Source: Sulfuricurvum sp.
Lineage (GTDB): Bacteria; Campylobacterota; Campylobacteria; Campylobacterales; Sulfurimonadaceae
Direction: 5' to 3'
Assembly (NCBI GenBank): GCA_011391735.1
Contig: JAABPY010000037.1
Coordinates: 1 to 37,146, forward strand
DNA: 37,146 nt
Part shown: positions 1 to 7,171 of the stretch, piece by piece
Layout: every line of letters begins with the position of its first letter
Numbering within the stretch: the first letter of the stretch is position 1
Position numbers and translations under genes: made by a program
Notes under the pieces: model-generated
What the model was told of the DNA's origin: nothing
What the model saw: only the letters and a program-made list of their open reading frames with translations
Databases searched by the model: none

Positions 1-777
1 ATTGTAGGGATTCATCCCTACCTCAATGCCCAAAAAACATTTCTTGCCTACGAACCGATTGTTCATTATCTTGAAGAAAATGTAAAAGGGGCTCATTTTC
101 GTCTTGAAACCTCTTTGAATTATGCCGATTATGAGCGCAAACTTTATAGCGGTCATTTCGACATAGCACTCCCTAACCCTTACCAAACGTTAAAAGCACT
201 CGAGCATGGGTATCGCATTGTCGCGAAGGTGAAACCCGACAGCGAATTTCGGGGAATTATTGTTGCACGTAAAGAGAGTCATATCCGTTTTGTCGAACAG
301 TTGCGCGCAGAAGCGATCAGTTTTCCGGCATCCACTGCATTGGCAGCAACGATGATGCCCAAATGGTTTTTATATGAGAGAGGGTTAAATGTAGACAGAG
401 ATTCATATCCTCGCTATGTTGGTTCACAGTACTCCTCGATTATGAATGCCTATAGTGGTGATACCATTGCGGCAGCAACATGGCCAAGCCCTTGGAGAAC
501 ATGGCAACAAGAAAATCCTGATAAAGCGGCACAGATGGAGGTGATTTGGAAGACCCCTATCTTAGTTAACAACGGTTTGGTTGTCCGCTCAAATCTAAAT
601 GCCTCAACCGTTCACAAGATCGTCGAGTCTCTTTGTGCCCTTGATAGAGATGCCAATGGGAAAAATCTTCTTAAAAGTACTGGATTTGAAGGATTTGAGA
701 GAGCATCGGATAGGACATACGCCCCCGTAAAAGAGTTCTTACAGCGTTATGAAAAAACATTAGGATTGCCAAAATGA
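1..777 (+). CDS. PhnD-like periplasmic phosphate/phosphonate-type substrate-binding protein (5' end missing)
   Basis: The reading frame is open from base 1, so the ORF-track start (TTG at 115) is internal and the true start lies outside the window. The visible part reads as the C-terminal two thirds of a PhnD-type ABC binding protein: a GIHPYL start of a lobe, then LNYADYERKLYSGHFDIAL and NPYQTLKALEHGYR, the usual order in this family, which binds phosphonate, phosphite or other small oxyanions in the periplasm. No permease or ATPase gene follows. Instead the stop overlaps the next start (ATGA) of a membrane GGDEF-EAL protein. I infer that this is a ligand sensor for that protein rather than a transporter part. 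The family is fairly certain; the ligand is unknown and the upstream gene context is not visible. Confidence 0.8.
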   Translation: MVGIHPYLNAQKTFLAYEPIVHYLEENVKGAHFRLETSLNYADYERKLYSGHFDIALPNPYQTLKALEHGYRIVAKVKPDSEFRGIIVARKESHIRFVEQLRAEAISFPASTALAATMMPKWFLYERGLNVDRDSYPRYVGSQYSSIMNAYSGDTIAAATWPSPWRTWQQENPDKAAQMEVIWKTPILVNNGLVVRSNLNASTVHKIVESLCALDRDANGKNLLKSTGFEGFERASDRTYAPVKEFLQRYEKTLGLPK

Positions 778-2864
778 AGAGAGTGAAACTATTTTTTATG
801 TCGCTTAAATGGCAGCTTTTTATCGGTGTAATCGTTTTGCATGCGGTTCTCATGGGGATATTTGTATACGATCTTATCCAAAGAGAACGACAGTTTATCG
901 ACAATCAGGCACTTGCAAAAGCTCAGGAGCTAAGCAGATTGATCGCCTCAAATGCCTCTTTTGGAATTGTCAATAACGATATTGTTGCATTGGATGAGTT
1001 GGTCAGTCAGATGAAAAATGTTGAGGATATTGATTTGATTTTTCTTATGGATAAGAATTATCGTATCCGCTCCTCCAACAATTCAGCATATTTCAACCAA
1101 ATATTTACCGATCGATGGAGTTTAGAAATTCAAAAAGAGTTGTACCAAAGCGGTTCTACGATGGTTCAAAAGCGGCATGATGGTATTATTGATACGAATC
1201 TCCCCATCCATCTTGGGACGAAAACAGTCGGATATATTCGGATGCTTTCCACGACGTATAGGGCTGATCATCAAATTGAAGTACTTCGCAATAAGGGGTT
1301 GTTCTATCTTTTTCTTGCCATTGTCAGTGGTGGTTTTGTTGCATGGATGATTGTCCGTCATCTAACATCTCGATTAACCCTTCTCTCACAAGCAGCATTG
1401 GAAGTGGCGAAGCACAATTATGAGATTATTCTCCCCCCTTTTCAGGGTGAAGATGAAATCGCACAAATGGGACGAGCCTTTAGTGCTATGATTGAATCGA
1501 TCCATAATCAGGTGCAGGCATTATCATTTGAAATTTCTCAAAGAAAAGAGACGCAAGAGTTATTGGACTATAAAGCACATCATGATGAGTTGACCCATCT
1601 CTCTAATCGTACGTTATTCTTAGATCGATTGGAACATGCGATTAAAAAAGCAAAACGGCAAGAGGGTATGCTGGCTGTTTTGTTTATCGATCTTGATCGC
1701 TTTAAAGAGATTAACGATTCACTAGGGCATGAAACTGGGGATAGGGTTCTTATTGAGGTTGCTAAGCGATTAAGTGAAAATTTACGGGAGATCGATACGA
1801 TTGCCCGTTTGGGCGGGGATGAGTTTACGTTGATTGTCGAGGATATTGAAGGAAATGATAAAGTCAATGAGATTGCCTCCAGAGTATTGACACTGTTGCA
1901 GCAGCCTATTCAAATAGATCAACATCAGCTCTATGTAACTAGCAGTATCGGTATTAGTTTCTATCCTCTTGATGGAGCGGATGCTCAGAATCTTTTGCGA
2001 AACGCTGATTCTGCAATGTATAAAGCTAAAATAGAGGGGCGTAACAGCTATCAGTATTATACGCAAGAGTTGACTGCACGTGCATACGAAAGGGTTTTAC
2101 TGGAGTCAAATTTGCGTCGGGCGATTGAAAATCAAGAATTTATTGTCTATTATCAGCCGCAAATGGATGGTGTGAGTGGAAAAATGATCGGTATGGAGGC
2201 GTTGGTTCGATGGCAACACCCGCAAATGGGGCTTATCTCCCCTGCTACTTTTATCCCAATTGCCGAAGAGACGGGTTTGATTGTCCCCATTGATCAGTTG
2301 GTGATGAAAAGTGCACTAAAACAGATTGTACAATGGCGTAATGAGGGGTTAAACCCTGGAATTCTATCGTTGAATTTAGCGATGAAACAGTTGTGGCAGG
2401 AGAGTTTTATTGAGACGTTGCAATGGATGTTGGAAGAGAGTGGTTGCAAGCCCGAGTGGATTGAGTTGGAAGTGACAGAGGGGGAGGTAATGAAAAACCC
2501 CGAAATGGCAATTGGTATTTTAAAACGATTACATGATATTGGGGTAGCACTGGCAATTGATGACTTCGGTACGGGGTATTCATCACTATCGTATCTCAAA
2601 CGTCTTCCGCTAGATCTATTAAAAATCGATCAATCCTTCGTTCGAGGTATCCCTGATAATAATGAAGATATAGCGATTGTGCGAGCTATTATTGCATTGG
2701 CAAAAAGTATGGGGATGCGTGTAATTGCTGAGGGGGTAGAGAGCATTGAACAGAAAAACTTTTTGGTCGAAAACGGATGTCGTGCTATTCAAGGATATTT
2801 TTACAGTCGTCCTATCCCATCTGTTGAAATGGGCGATTGGATGCGTGCAGCACTAAAGGAGTAA
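774..2864 (+). CDS. Membrane-bound GGDEF-EAL cyclic-di-GMP protein with HAMP
   Basis: 696 residues. Order: TM helix about 13-33, periplasmic sensor region about 34-172, second TM about 176-194, HAMP about 196-248, GGDEF domain about 265-425, EAL domain about 440-690. The cyclase motif is intact (RLGGDEF near 347) with an RxxD inhibitory site (REID) five residues before it. The EAL domain keeps MEALVRW, an Asn in the LSLNLA strand, EVTEGEV, DDFGTGYSS, LKID, AEGVE and QGYFYSRP, so it should be able to hydrolyse c-di-GMP. Which activity dominates cannot be read from sequence. The ATG overlaps the stop of the binding-protein gene by four bases, so the two are probably translated together, an arrangement like NspS/MbaA-type sensor pairs (known; analogy is inference). 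A cytochrome gene follows after one base. Confidence 0.93.
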   Translation: MKRVKLFFMSLKWQLFIGVIVLHAVLMGIFVYDLIQRERQFIDNQALAKAQELSRLIASNASFGIVNNDIVALDELVSQMKNVEDIDLIFLMDKNYRIRSSNNSAYFNQIFTDRWSLEIQKELYQSGSTMVQKRHDGIIDTNLPIHLGTKTVGYIRMLSTTYRADHQIEVLRNKGLFYLFLAIVSGGFVAWMIVRHLTSRLTLLSQAALEVAKHNYEIILPPFQGEDEIAQMGRAFSAMIESIHNQVQALSFEISQRKETQELLDYKAHHDELTHLSNRTLFLDRLEHAIKKAKRQEGMLAVLFIDLDRFKEINDSLGHETGDRVLIEVAKRLSENLREIDTIARLGGDEFTLIVEDIEGNDKVNEIASRVLTLLQQPIQIDQHQLYVTSSIGISFYPLDGADAQNLLRNADSAMYKAKIEGRNSYQYYTQELTARAYERVLLESNLRRAIENQEFIVYYQPQMDGVSGKMIGMEALVRWQHPQMGLISPATFIPIAEETGLIVPIDQLVMKSALKQIVQWRNEGLNPGILSLNLAMKQLWQESFIETLQWMLEESGCKPEWIELEVTEGEVMKNPEMAIGILKRLHDIGVALAIDDFGTGYSSLSYLKRLPLDLLKIDQSFVRGIPDNNEDIAIVRAIIALAKSMGMRVIAEGVESIEQKNFLVENGCRAIQGYFYSRPIPSVEMGDWMRAALKE

Positions 2865-2865
2865 G

Positions 2866-3219
2866 ATGAGATGGATCGTAATCATGATTGGATTGACAAT
2901 CGTAGGATGGGGTTGTACGGGTGATTGTATGACCTGTCACCCCGCATTACTCAAAACAATTGATACCGATTTGCGACATAAGCCTATGGTGACGTGTATC
3001 AAATGTCACAGTGCCGACCCTGCTAAAATGGCAGATTGCGGAAGTGATTGTTTTGCCTGTCACCCCATAGCAAAAATCGAGGGGGCAAGAGTAGCTGAGC
3101 ATACCGTCATACGTGAATGTCGTGACTGTCATATGAAGCTTAAAGGACGATTGGAGATTGACATACTCCCAAAAGGGCAATCGAATGGTTCAACCTTAAG
3201 GGATTTCTTGATCCCTTAA
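2866..3219 (+). CDS. Small tetraheme c-type cytochrome
   Basis: 117 residues with a short hydrophobic N-terminal segment (about residues 3-16) serving as signal peptide or anchor, then four CXXCH heme sites: CMTCH, CIKCH, CFACH and CRDCH. Spacing is compact, as in cytochrome c7/c3-like carriers, and several extra His residues could be axial ligands. It should lie in the periplasm and carry electrons; partner unknown. A Cys right after the hydrophobic segment (WGC) might be lipid-modified, but the lipobox is poor. The start is one base after the GGDEF-EAL stop, so it belongs to the same operon, which is unusual for a cytochrome. Its 3' end forms a perfect 10-bp inverted repeat and overlaps the convergent gene by four bases. 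Confidence 0.88.
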   Translation: MRWIVIMIGLTIVGWGCTGDCMTCHPALLKTIDTDLRHKPMVTCIKCHSADPAKMADCGSDCFACHPIAKIEGARVAEHTVIRECRDCHMKLKGRLEIDILPKGQSNGSTLRDFLIP

Positions 3220-3220
3220 G
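3195..3220. terminator. Perfect 10-bp hairpin across convergent stop codons
   Basis: CTTAAGGGAT, a six-base loop (TTCTTG), then ATCCCTTAAG. It contains the stop codon of the cytochrome gene and the stop of the opposing gene. There is no T-run on either side, so it is a candidate bidirectional or Rho-assisted transcript end rather than a classic intrinsic terminator. Confidence 0.5.
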
Positions 3221-3740
3221 CATACATAGGTTCAAAAAGGGTGTCGAATCCATCGATAATTTTTTGCATCAATTTTTGAGCTTCATTAAGTATATTTTCA
3301 TTTATTTTGATAGGCTTAATCGCATTATCAAAGAGGTCAACAACCCCCTTTTTTGCTAAATTCTTGATGGTATCATCACTGTGTTTCAAATCTCCAATAA
3401 GTTTTGTAACATCTGAAGCAACTTTGTTGATAGGGGACGTTTGATTTTGATCTTCGAGTTCTTTCATGAATTTATCAATAAAAGGTTGGGCTTTTTTCAT
3501 AAAATCATTAATTTCTTTCTGATCTTGTTCGCTAATACCGTTAGTGTCAATATTAAATGAAAACGCTTGAAGAGAAGAGAAAGAGAAAGATTGCTCTTTT
3601 CCATCAGAGGATATTTTTTCATTAAGAGAAAGCTCATTTGAATTTTCAAAATTAAGAGAGAGGGTGTCCCCTGAGCTTGTTTTCATCTGGATGTCTAGCG
3701 TGTGTGAACGGTATGCATTAAGAGAAGCGGTAGTAGTCAT
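3216..3740 (-). CDS. Uncharacterised acidic protein, possibly DUF5610-like
   Basis: 174 residues, no signal peptide or TM helix. Residues 1-70 are Ser/Thr/Asn-rich and look beta-forming (SGDTLSLNF, FSFSSLQAFSFNID). From about 80 on it is helical: SEQDQKEINDFMKKAQPFIDKFM followed by a long charged helix region. The stretch of an extended strand ending in Phe-rich residues and then a D/E-rich start of helix recalls DUF5610 proteins, but I cannot confirm this without a profile search. The ATG is preceded by AAAGG at a suitable distance. It is transcribed alone, convergent with the tetraheme cytochrome and divergent from rpmH. Function unknown. Confidence 0.7.
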   Translation of the reverse strand: MTTTASLNAYRSHTLDIQMKTSSGDTLSLNFENSNELSLNEKISSDGKEQSFSFSSLQAFSFNIDTNGISEQDQKEINDFMKKAQPFIDKFMKELEDQNQTSPINKVASDVTKLIGDLKHSDDTIKNLAKKGVVDLFDNAIKPIKINENILNEAQKLMQKIIDGFDTLFEPMYA

Positions 3741-3821
3741 ACGAATGCCTTTATTTGGGTAAGGTGTGAAATACTAAATCGGACTTTTTTGCGATTAGTT
3801 TAGTAAAAAATTATTCAACCT

Positions 3822-3852
3822 AATAGCACTTTAAGTAAGGTTTTGCTATTAT
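3822..3852 (+). promoter_or_regulatory. Candidate rpmH operon promoter with flanking inverted repeat
   Basis: A TATTAT hexamer (3847-3852) lies about 30 bases before rpmH in an AT-rich stretch. A 7-bp inverted repeat AATAGCA (3822-3828) / TGCTATT (3844-3850), separated by 15 bases, overlaps it and could be an operator or chance. The rest of the 143-base gap (3741-3883) also holds the start region of the opposing gene; nothing else is seen. Confidence 0.45.
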
Positions 3853-3883
3853 TGCAAGCTAAAAATATATAAGGGGAATGGCT

Positions 3884-4018
3884 ATGAAAAGAACATACCA
3901 ACCGCATAATACGCCACGTAAACGTACACATGGTTTCCGTGCACGTATGGCTACAAAAAATGGTCGCCGAGTATTGAATGCTCGTCGTGCTAAAGGCAGA
4001 AGCAGATTGGCTGTCTAA
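3884..4018 (+). CDS. rpmH: 50S ribosomal protein L34
   Basis: 44 residues, too short for the ORF track. It begins [18 protein letters not shown] and ends GRSRLAV, a textbook L34. An in-frame ATG exists two codons earlier (3878), but the Shine-Dalgarno AAGGGGA (3871-3877) sits six bases before 3884 and directly abuts 3878, so 3884 is chosen; this also matches the family N-terminus. It heads the rpmH-rnpA-yidD-yidC-jag-mnmE string, whose order is conserved in Campylobacterota. L34 is a small basic protein of the large subunit. Confidence 0.97.
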   Translation: MKRTYQPHNTPRKRTHGFRARMATKNGRRVLNARRAKGRSRLAV

Positions 4019-4029
4019 ACAGTCACTCG

Positions 4030-4374
4030 ATGTTGAAGCTCAACTCTGAGTTTCAACGAGTTTATAAGCGGGGGAGAAGTGCTCACAGTACTTCTGTCGC
4101 GCTGTTTTACCTCCCCCTAGAGGGAGAGCTGAAGATTGGATATACCGCCAGTAAAAAGGTGGGGAATGCCGTCGTCCGTAATCACTGTAAAAGACGATTG
4201 AGAGCTCTTGTAAGAGAGCTACCGGATCAGCTTTCCAGTGGTTGGTATGTATGGGTAGCAAAATTGCCGTTGCATGTCAACGAGTTTGAAGATGTACGGC
4301 GAGATTTTAAATATATTTTAAAACGCTCAAATGCCTTGATAGTGAATGGTGATGATAAGAAAACTCTTTCTTAA
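4030..4374 (+). CDS. rnpA: Ribonuclease P protein component
   Basis: 114 residues. Starts LKLNSEFQRVYKRGRSA, the usual FxxVxxxGR start of RnpA, then a central FYLPLEGELKIGYTASKKVGNAVVRN and KRRLRALVRE. RnpA binds the 5' leader of precursor tRNA and assists the RNase P RNA. The so-called RNR signature reads RNHCKRR, i.e. the second Arg is His. The gene follows rpmH by 11 bases and overlaps yidD by about 23. N-terminus is short compared with many homologues; no better upstream start is visible before rpmH. Confidence 0.95.
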   Translation: MLKLNSEFQRVYKRGRSAHSTSVALFYLPLEGELKIGYTASKKVGNAVVRNHCKRRLRALVRELPDQLSSGWYVWVAKLPLHVNEFEDVRRDFKYILKRSNALIVNGDDKKTLS

Positions 4375-4684
4375 GCTTTTATGGCTCTATCGCCATTCCT
4401 TCTCCTTGGTGACGCGCGGTTCGTGTCGTCACTACCCCTCATGTTCCGAATATGCCCTTTGGCAATTTGAATGCAACTCCCTTCCCACCGCTTTTGGTAC
4501 TACTTTTTTACGTATTTGTCGATGCAATCAACTTTTTCGTGGCGGTATTGATTATCCGCTTATTGGAAAACCTCCATTAAAACCATCCAAACTGACGATA
4601 ATTACGGTAAAATATTGGTTCGTTCCTTACAAGCAGAAATATTTTCTGATTAAAAATTTTAAGTACAAAGGGTTCAAGTGTTAG
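4352..4684 (+). CDS. yidD: Membrane protein insertion efficiency factor YidD
   Basis: About 110 residues from the ATG at 4352 (MIRKLFLKLLWLYR); the track start at 4346 adds two residues (MV) and cannot be excluded. The conserved core CRHYPSCSEYALWQFE and RCNQLFRGGIDYP marks YidD, a small amphipathic membrane-associated protein that helps YidC-dependent insertion. The C-terminal 40 residues are rich in Lys and aromatics, longer than in E. coli YidD (85 residues) but usual for this phylum as far as I know. It overlaps rnpA upstream and yidC downstream by seven bases. Confidence 0.93.
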   Translation: MIRKLFLKLLWLYRHSFSLVTRGSCRHYPSCSEYALWQFECNSLPTAFGTTFLRICRCNQLFRGGIDYPLIGKPPLKPSKLTIITVKYWFVPYKQKYFLIKNFKYKGFKC

Positions 4685-6282
4685 AAAAATTCTCTCCCAA
4701 TCAACGTTTGTTGCTTGCCGTAGCGCTTTCATTCGCTTTTTTTATCGGCTATACAACACTCTTTCCTCCCAAGACAGCTGTGAATACGGATGTCAACAGA
4801 TCCATTCCTGTAGCGACGAAAATCCCTTTAGCAACAGCGCCAAGCGCAACAGAGGTAAATGCAAGTAGCTATACGAATGTTAAAACTATGACGACTGATA
4901 CCCTTACAACGGTGAATGCAAAAGAGTTTACGCTCAAAGTAGATACTCTTGGACGAATCTCCTCTGTTGTATTAAAAAATGCTAAGCATAATGGAAAAGA
5001 CGGGAAACTTTCAGAGCTGATCTCAGCAACAGGTGCAAAACCGCTATTTATCCGTTTTGAAGATGAAATAGTTAATGAAGTAGCATCTAAAACTCCGTAT
5101 TCATCGAGTATGGACAACATCATTTTGGGTGAAAATGGAAAAGCATCGGTCATATTGACGCAGAATATGCCTAATTTAACAGTGACAAAAACATTAACAT
5201 TTTATGCCGATGGTCATTATGATGCTAAAGTAGCTCTCTCCAATGAAAAGCGTTATTATGTTTATTTAGGACAACATCCTCAAATTGTAGAACAAATGAT
5301 GACCGTTGTGGGGGGTATGGTCTATGCAGGTGATAATCTAACGACAATTTTTGAAGATGGCGATGTAGAGGGACGCTCTATTTTTACCGATGTTCATCTT
5401 GCCTCTGCGTTTGATCAGTATTACGCATCGATTATGTACGGGTTTAGCAAAGAGACTCAAGTTATTGTGGAGCGTGATAACGATAATAATCCAGTGACCT
5501 ATCTTGAAGGAAAGAATAATTTCACCTTTAATGGGTACATTGGACCCAAAGAGTATAAAACCCTTGAAGCCATTAATCCTGTCCTTGTACACTCTATTGA
5601 GTTTGGTTTTTTCACCTTTGTTGCTGAGCCTATCTTTAAAGTCTTGATGTGGTTACACGGATTGTTAGGTAACTGGGGATGGTCGATTGTTGCCCTTACG
5701 GCACTTATTCGTATTTTTCTTTACCCTTTGACCCAAAAAGGGATGGTCTCAATGCAGAAGATCAAAGAGATTGCCCCCCGTATCAAAGAGGTACAAGAGA
5801 AATACAAAGGGGATCCTCAGCGTATGAATGCAGCGGTGATGGAGATGTACAAAAAGCATGGTGCCAATCCACTTGGCGGATGTTTGCCGTTGTTACTCCA
5901 AATCCCTGTATTCTTCGCCATCTATCGTGTGTTACTTAATGCTGTAGAGCTACAAGGGGTTCCATGGATATTGTGGATTAATGACTTGTCTCGTATGGAT
6001 CCTTATTACATCTTGCCAATTATGATGGGGGCTACGATGTTTTTACAACAACGCATCACTCCGAGTAATTTTACCGATCCGTTGCAAGAGAAAATATTTA
6101 AGTATTTACCCGTTATTTTCACATTCTTTTTCTTCACGTTCCCCGCAGGACTTGTCTTGTATTGGTTTGTAAATAACCTTTTCTCAATCGCTCAACAGTA
6201 TCTTGTTAACAAACAATTTGAAGCAGCGCGTATTATGCGTCACGAAGCACATCTTGCGGAGAAACATCATGAAAAAAATTGA
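4678..6282 (+). CDS. yidC: Membrane protein insertase YidC
   Basis: 534 residues from a GTG start. TM1 about 9-28 (LLLAVALSFAFFIGYTTL), a large periplasmic domain about 40-305, then the conserved insertase core with TM helices from about 330 on (GNWGWSIVALTALIRIFLYPLT), the KMQ-type cytoplasmic loop (MQKIKEIAPRIKEVQEKYKGD), PLGGCLPLLLQIPVFFAIY and the final FTFFFFTFPAGLVLYWFVNN. The Arg in the TM2 groove (ALIRIFLYP) is present. It inserts and folds inner-membrane proteins with or without SecYEG. The C-terminus is short and basic/His-rich. Overlaps yidD by 7 and jag by 14 bases, so the set is co-translated. Confidence 0.97.
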   Translation: MLEKFSPNQRLLLAVALSFAFFIGYTTLFPPKTAVNTDVNRSIPVATKIPLATAPSATEVNASSYTNVKTMTTDTLTTVNAKEFTLKVDTLGRISSVVLKNAKHNGKDGKLSELISATGAKPLFIRFEDEIVNEVASKTPYSSSMDNIILGENGKASVILTQNMPNLTVTKTLTFYADGHYDAKVALSNEKRYYVYLGQHPQIVEQMMTVVGGMVYAGDNLTTIFEDGDVEGRSIFTDVHLASAFDQYYASIMYGFSKETQVIVERDNDNNPVTYLEGKNNFTFNGYIGPKEYKTLEAINPVLVHSIEFGFFTFVAEPIFKVLMWLHGLLGNWGWSIVALTALIRIFLYPLTQKGMVSMQKIKEIAPRIKEVQEKYKGDPQRMNAAVMEMYKKHGANPLGGCLPLLLQIPVFFAIYRVLLNAVELQGVPWILWINDLSRMDPYYILPIMMGATMFLQQRITPSNFTDPLQEKIFKYLPVIFTFFFFTFPAGLVLYWFVNNLFSIAQQYLVNKQFEAARIMRHEAHLAEKHHEKN

Positions 6283-7165
6283 AGCCCCCTCATTAGAACT
6301 TGCGTATGCGCAAGCATCGAAAGAATTTGGGTGTTCAGTAACCCAGCTTCAGGTGGAAATACTCCAGTTTCCTTCCAAAGGGATCATGGGTCTTTTTAAG
6401 AAACCAGCAATTATTGTTGCCAATTTACCTCTAGTAAATACTCCTGTAGTAGAAGTTCCTTCTCCTGTAGTGAAAACTCCTGTCGTTGAGGAAATTGTTT
6501 CTACGGAGTCTTCCGTCGTTGAAGAAGTACCCGCTTTTATTGCTACTGCTGACGTTACAGTACCTGCTGAAATTATGGTTCACAGCAAAGAGGAGGAGGT
6601 CGATGATATGAAAAATGAAGAACTTTTTGCCCTTCCTGAAGAAGAGGACGAAGAGGAACTTTATGATGATTATGCGATGGAAGTGGCATACGATGAGATG
6701 CCAATCGAAGAGTGTGCCGTTGATGTAAAAGCCAAAATAAATGATCTTTTTAAATCAACGTGTTTTGATCTTAATGAGATTGATGTGCGCGTCTATGATG
6801 ACCATACGTTGTTAGTTGAGTTAGGTGGTGCAGATTCAGCGTTGATGATCGGAAAAGAGGGGTATCGCTATAAAGCACTCTCTTACATGCTTTTCAATTG
6901 GATCAATGCGACCTACGGATTGCAATTGCGCCTTGAAATTGCGGAGTTTTTGAAAAATCAAGAAGAGTCAATAGGACGCTATTTGGTAGGTATTTATGAA
7001 ACCGTTGATAAAGAGGGGCGTGCTCAAACCAAACCACTTGATGGTGTCTTGGTACAAATTGCTTTAACGCAACTTCGTAACCGTTATCCTGACCGTTATG
7101 TTGCGATTCGCTCAACCCGTGACGGTGGTAAATTTATCATCATTAATAGCTACCACGAGTATTGA
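6269..7165 (+). CDS. jag: Jag/KhpB-type RNA-binding protein (Jag_N, KH, R3H)
   Basis: 298 residues from the ATG at 6269; the 22 extra residues in the track are yidC read in another frame. Residues 1-50 form a Jag_N domain (YAQASKEFGCSVTQLQVEI, PSKGIMGLFKKPA). About 55-150 is a low-complexity linker with PVVE-type near repeats followed by a strongly acidic stretch (EEEDEEELYDDY). About 155-230 is a KH domain with MIGKEGYRYKAL (GxxG), and the C-terminus is R3H-like (RNRYPDRYVAIRSTRDGG). The family binds RNA and, in Gram-positives, influences cell division and elongation; role here not known. Position between yidC and mnmE is typical. Confidence 0.93.
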   Translation: MKKIEAPSLELAYAQASKEFGCSVTQLQVEILQFPSKGIMGLFKKPAIIVANLPLVNTPVVEVPSPVVKTPVVEEIVSTESSVVEEVPAFIATADVTVPAEIMVHSKEEEVDDMKNEELFALPEEEDEEELYDDYAMEVAYDEMPIEECAVDVKAKINDLFKSTCFDLNEIDVRVYDDHTLLVELGGADSALMIGKEGYRYKALSYMLFNWINATYGLQLRLEIAEFLKNQEESIGRYLVGIYETVDKEGRAQTKPLDGVLVQIALTQLRNRYPDRYVAIRSTRDGGKFIIINSYHEY

Positions 7166-7171
7166 TTCTTT

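Noticed and set aside
3811-3820. TTATTCAACC as a DnaA box near hobA-type replication genes
   Set aside because: Single copy, differs from TTATTCACA, and no dnaA or box cluster is nearby.
6203-6268. Upstream extension of jag (22 residues)
   Set aside because: It is the yidC C-terminus in another frame; the Jag_N domain begins at MKKIEAPS.
6480-6700. PVVE-type repeats and acidic run in jag as a possible repeat element
   Set aside because: Low-complexity linker typical of Jag proteins, not a DNA repeat element.
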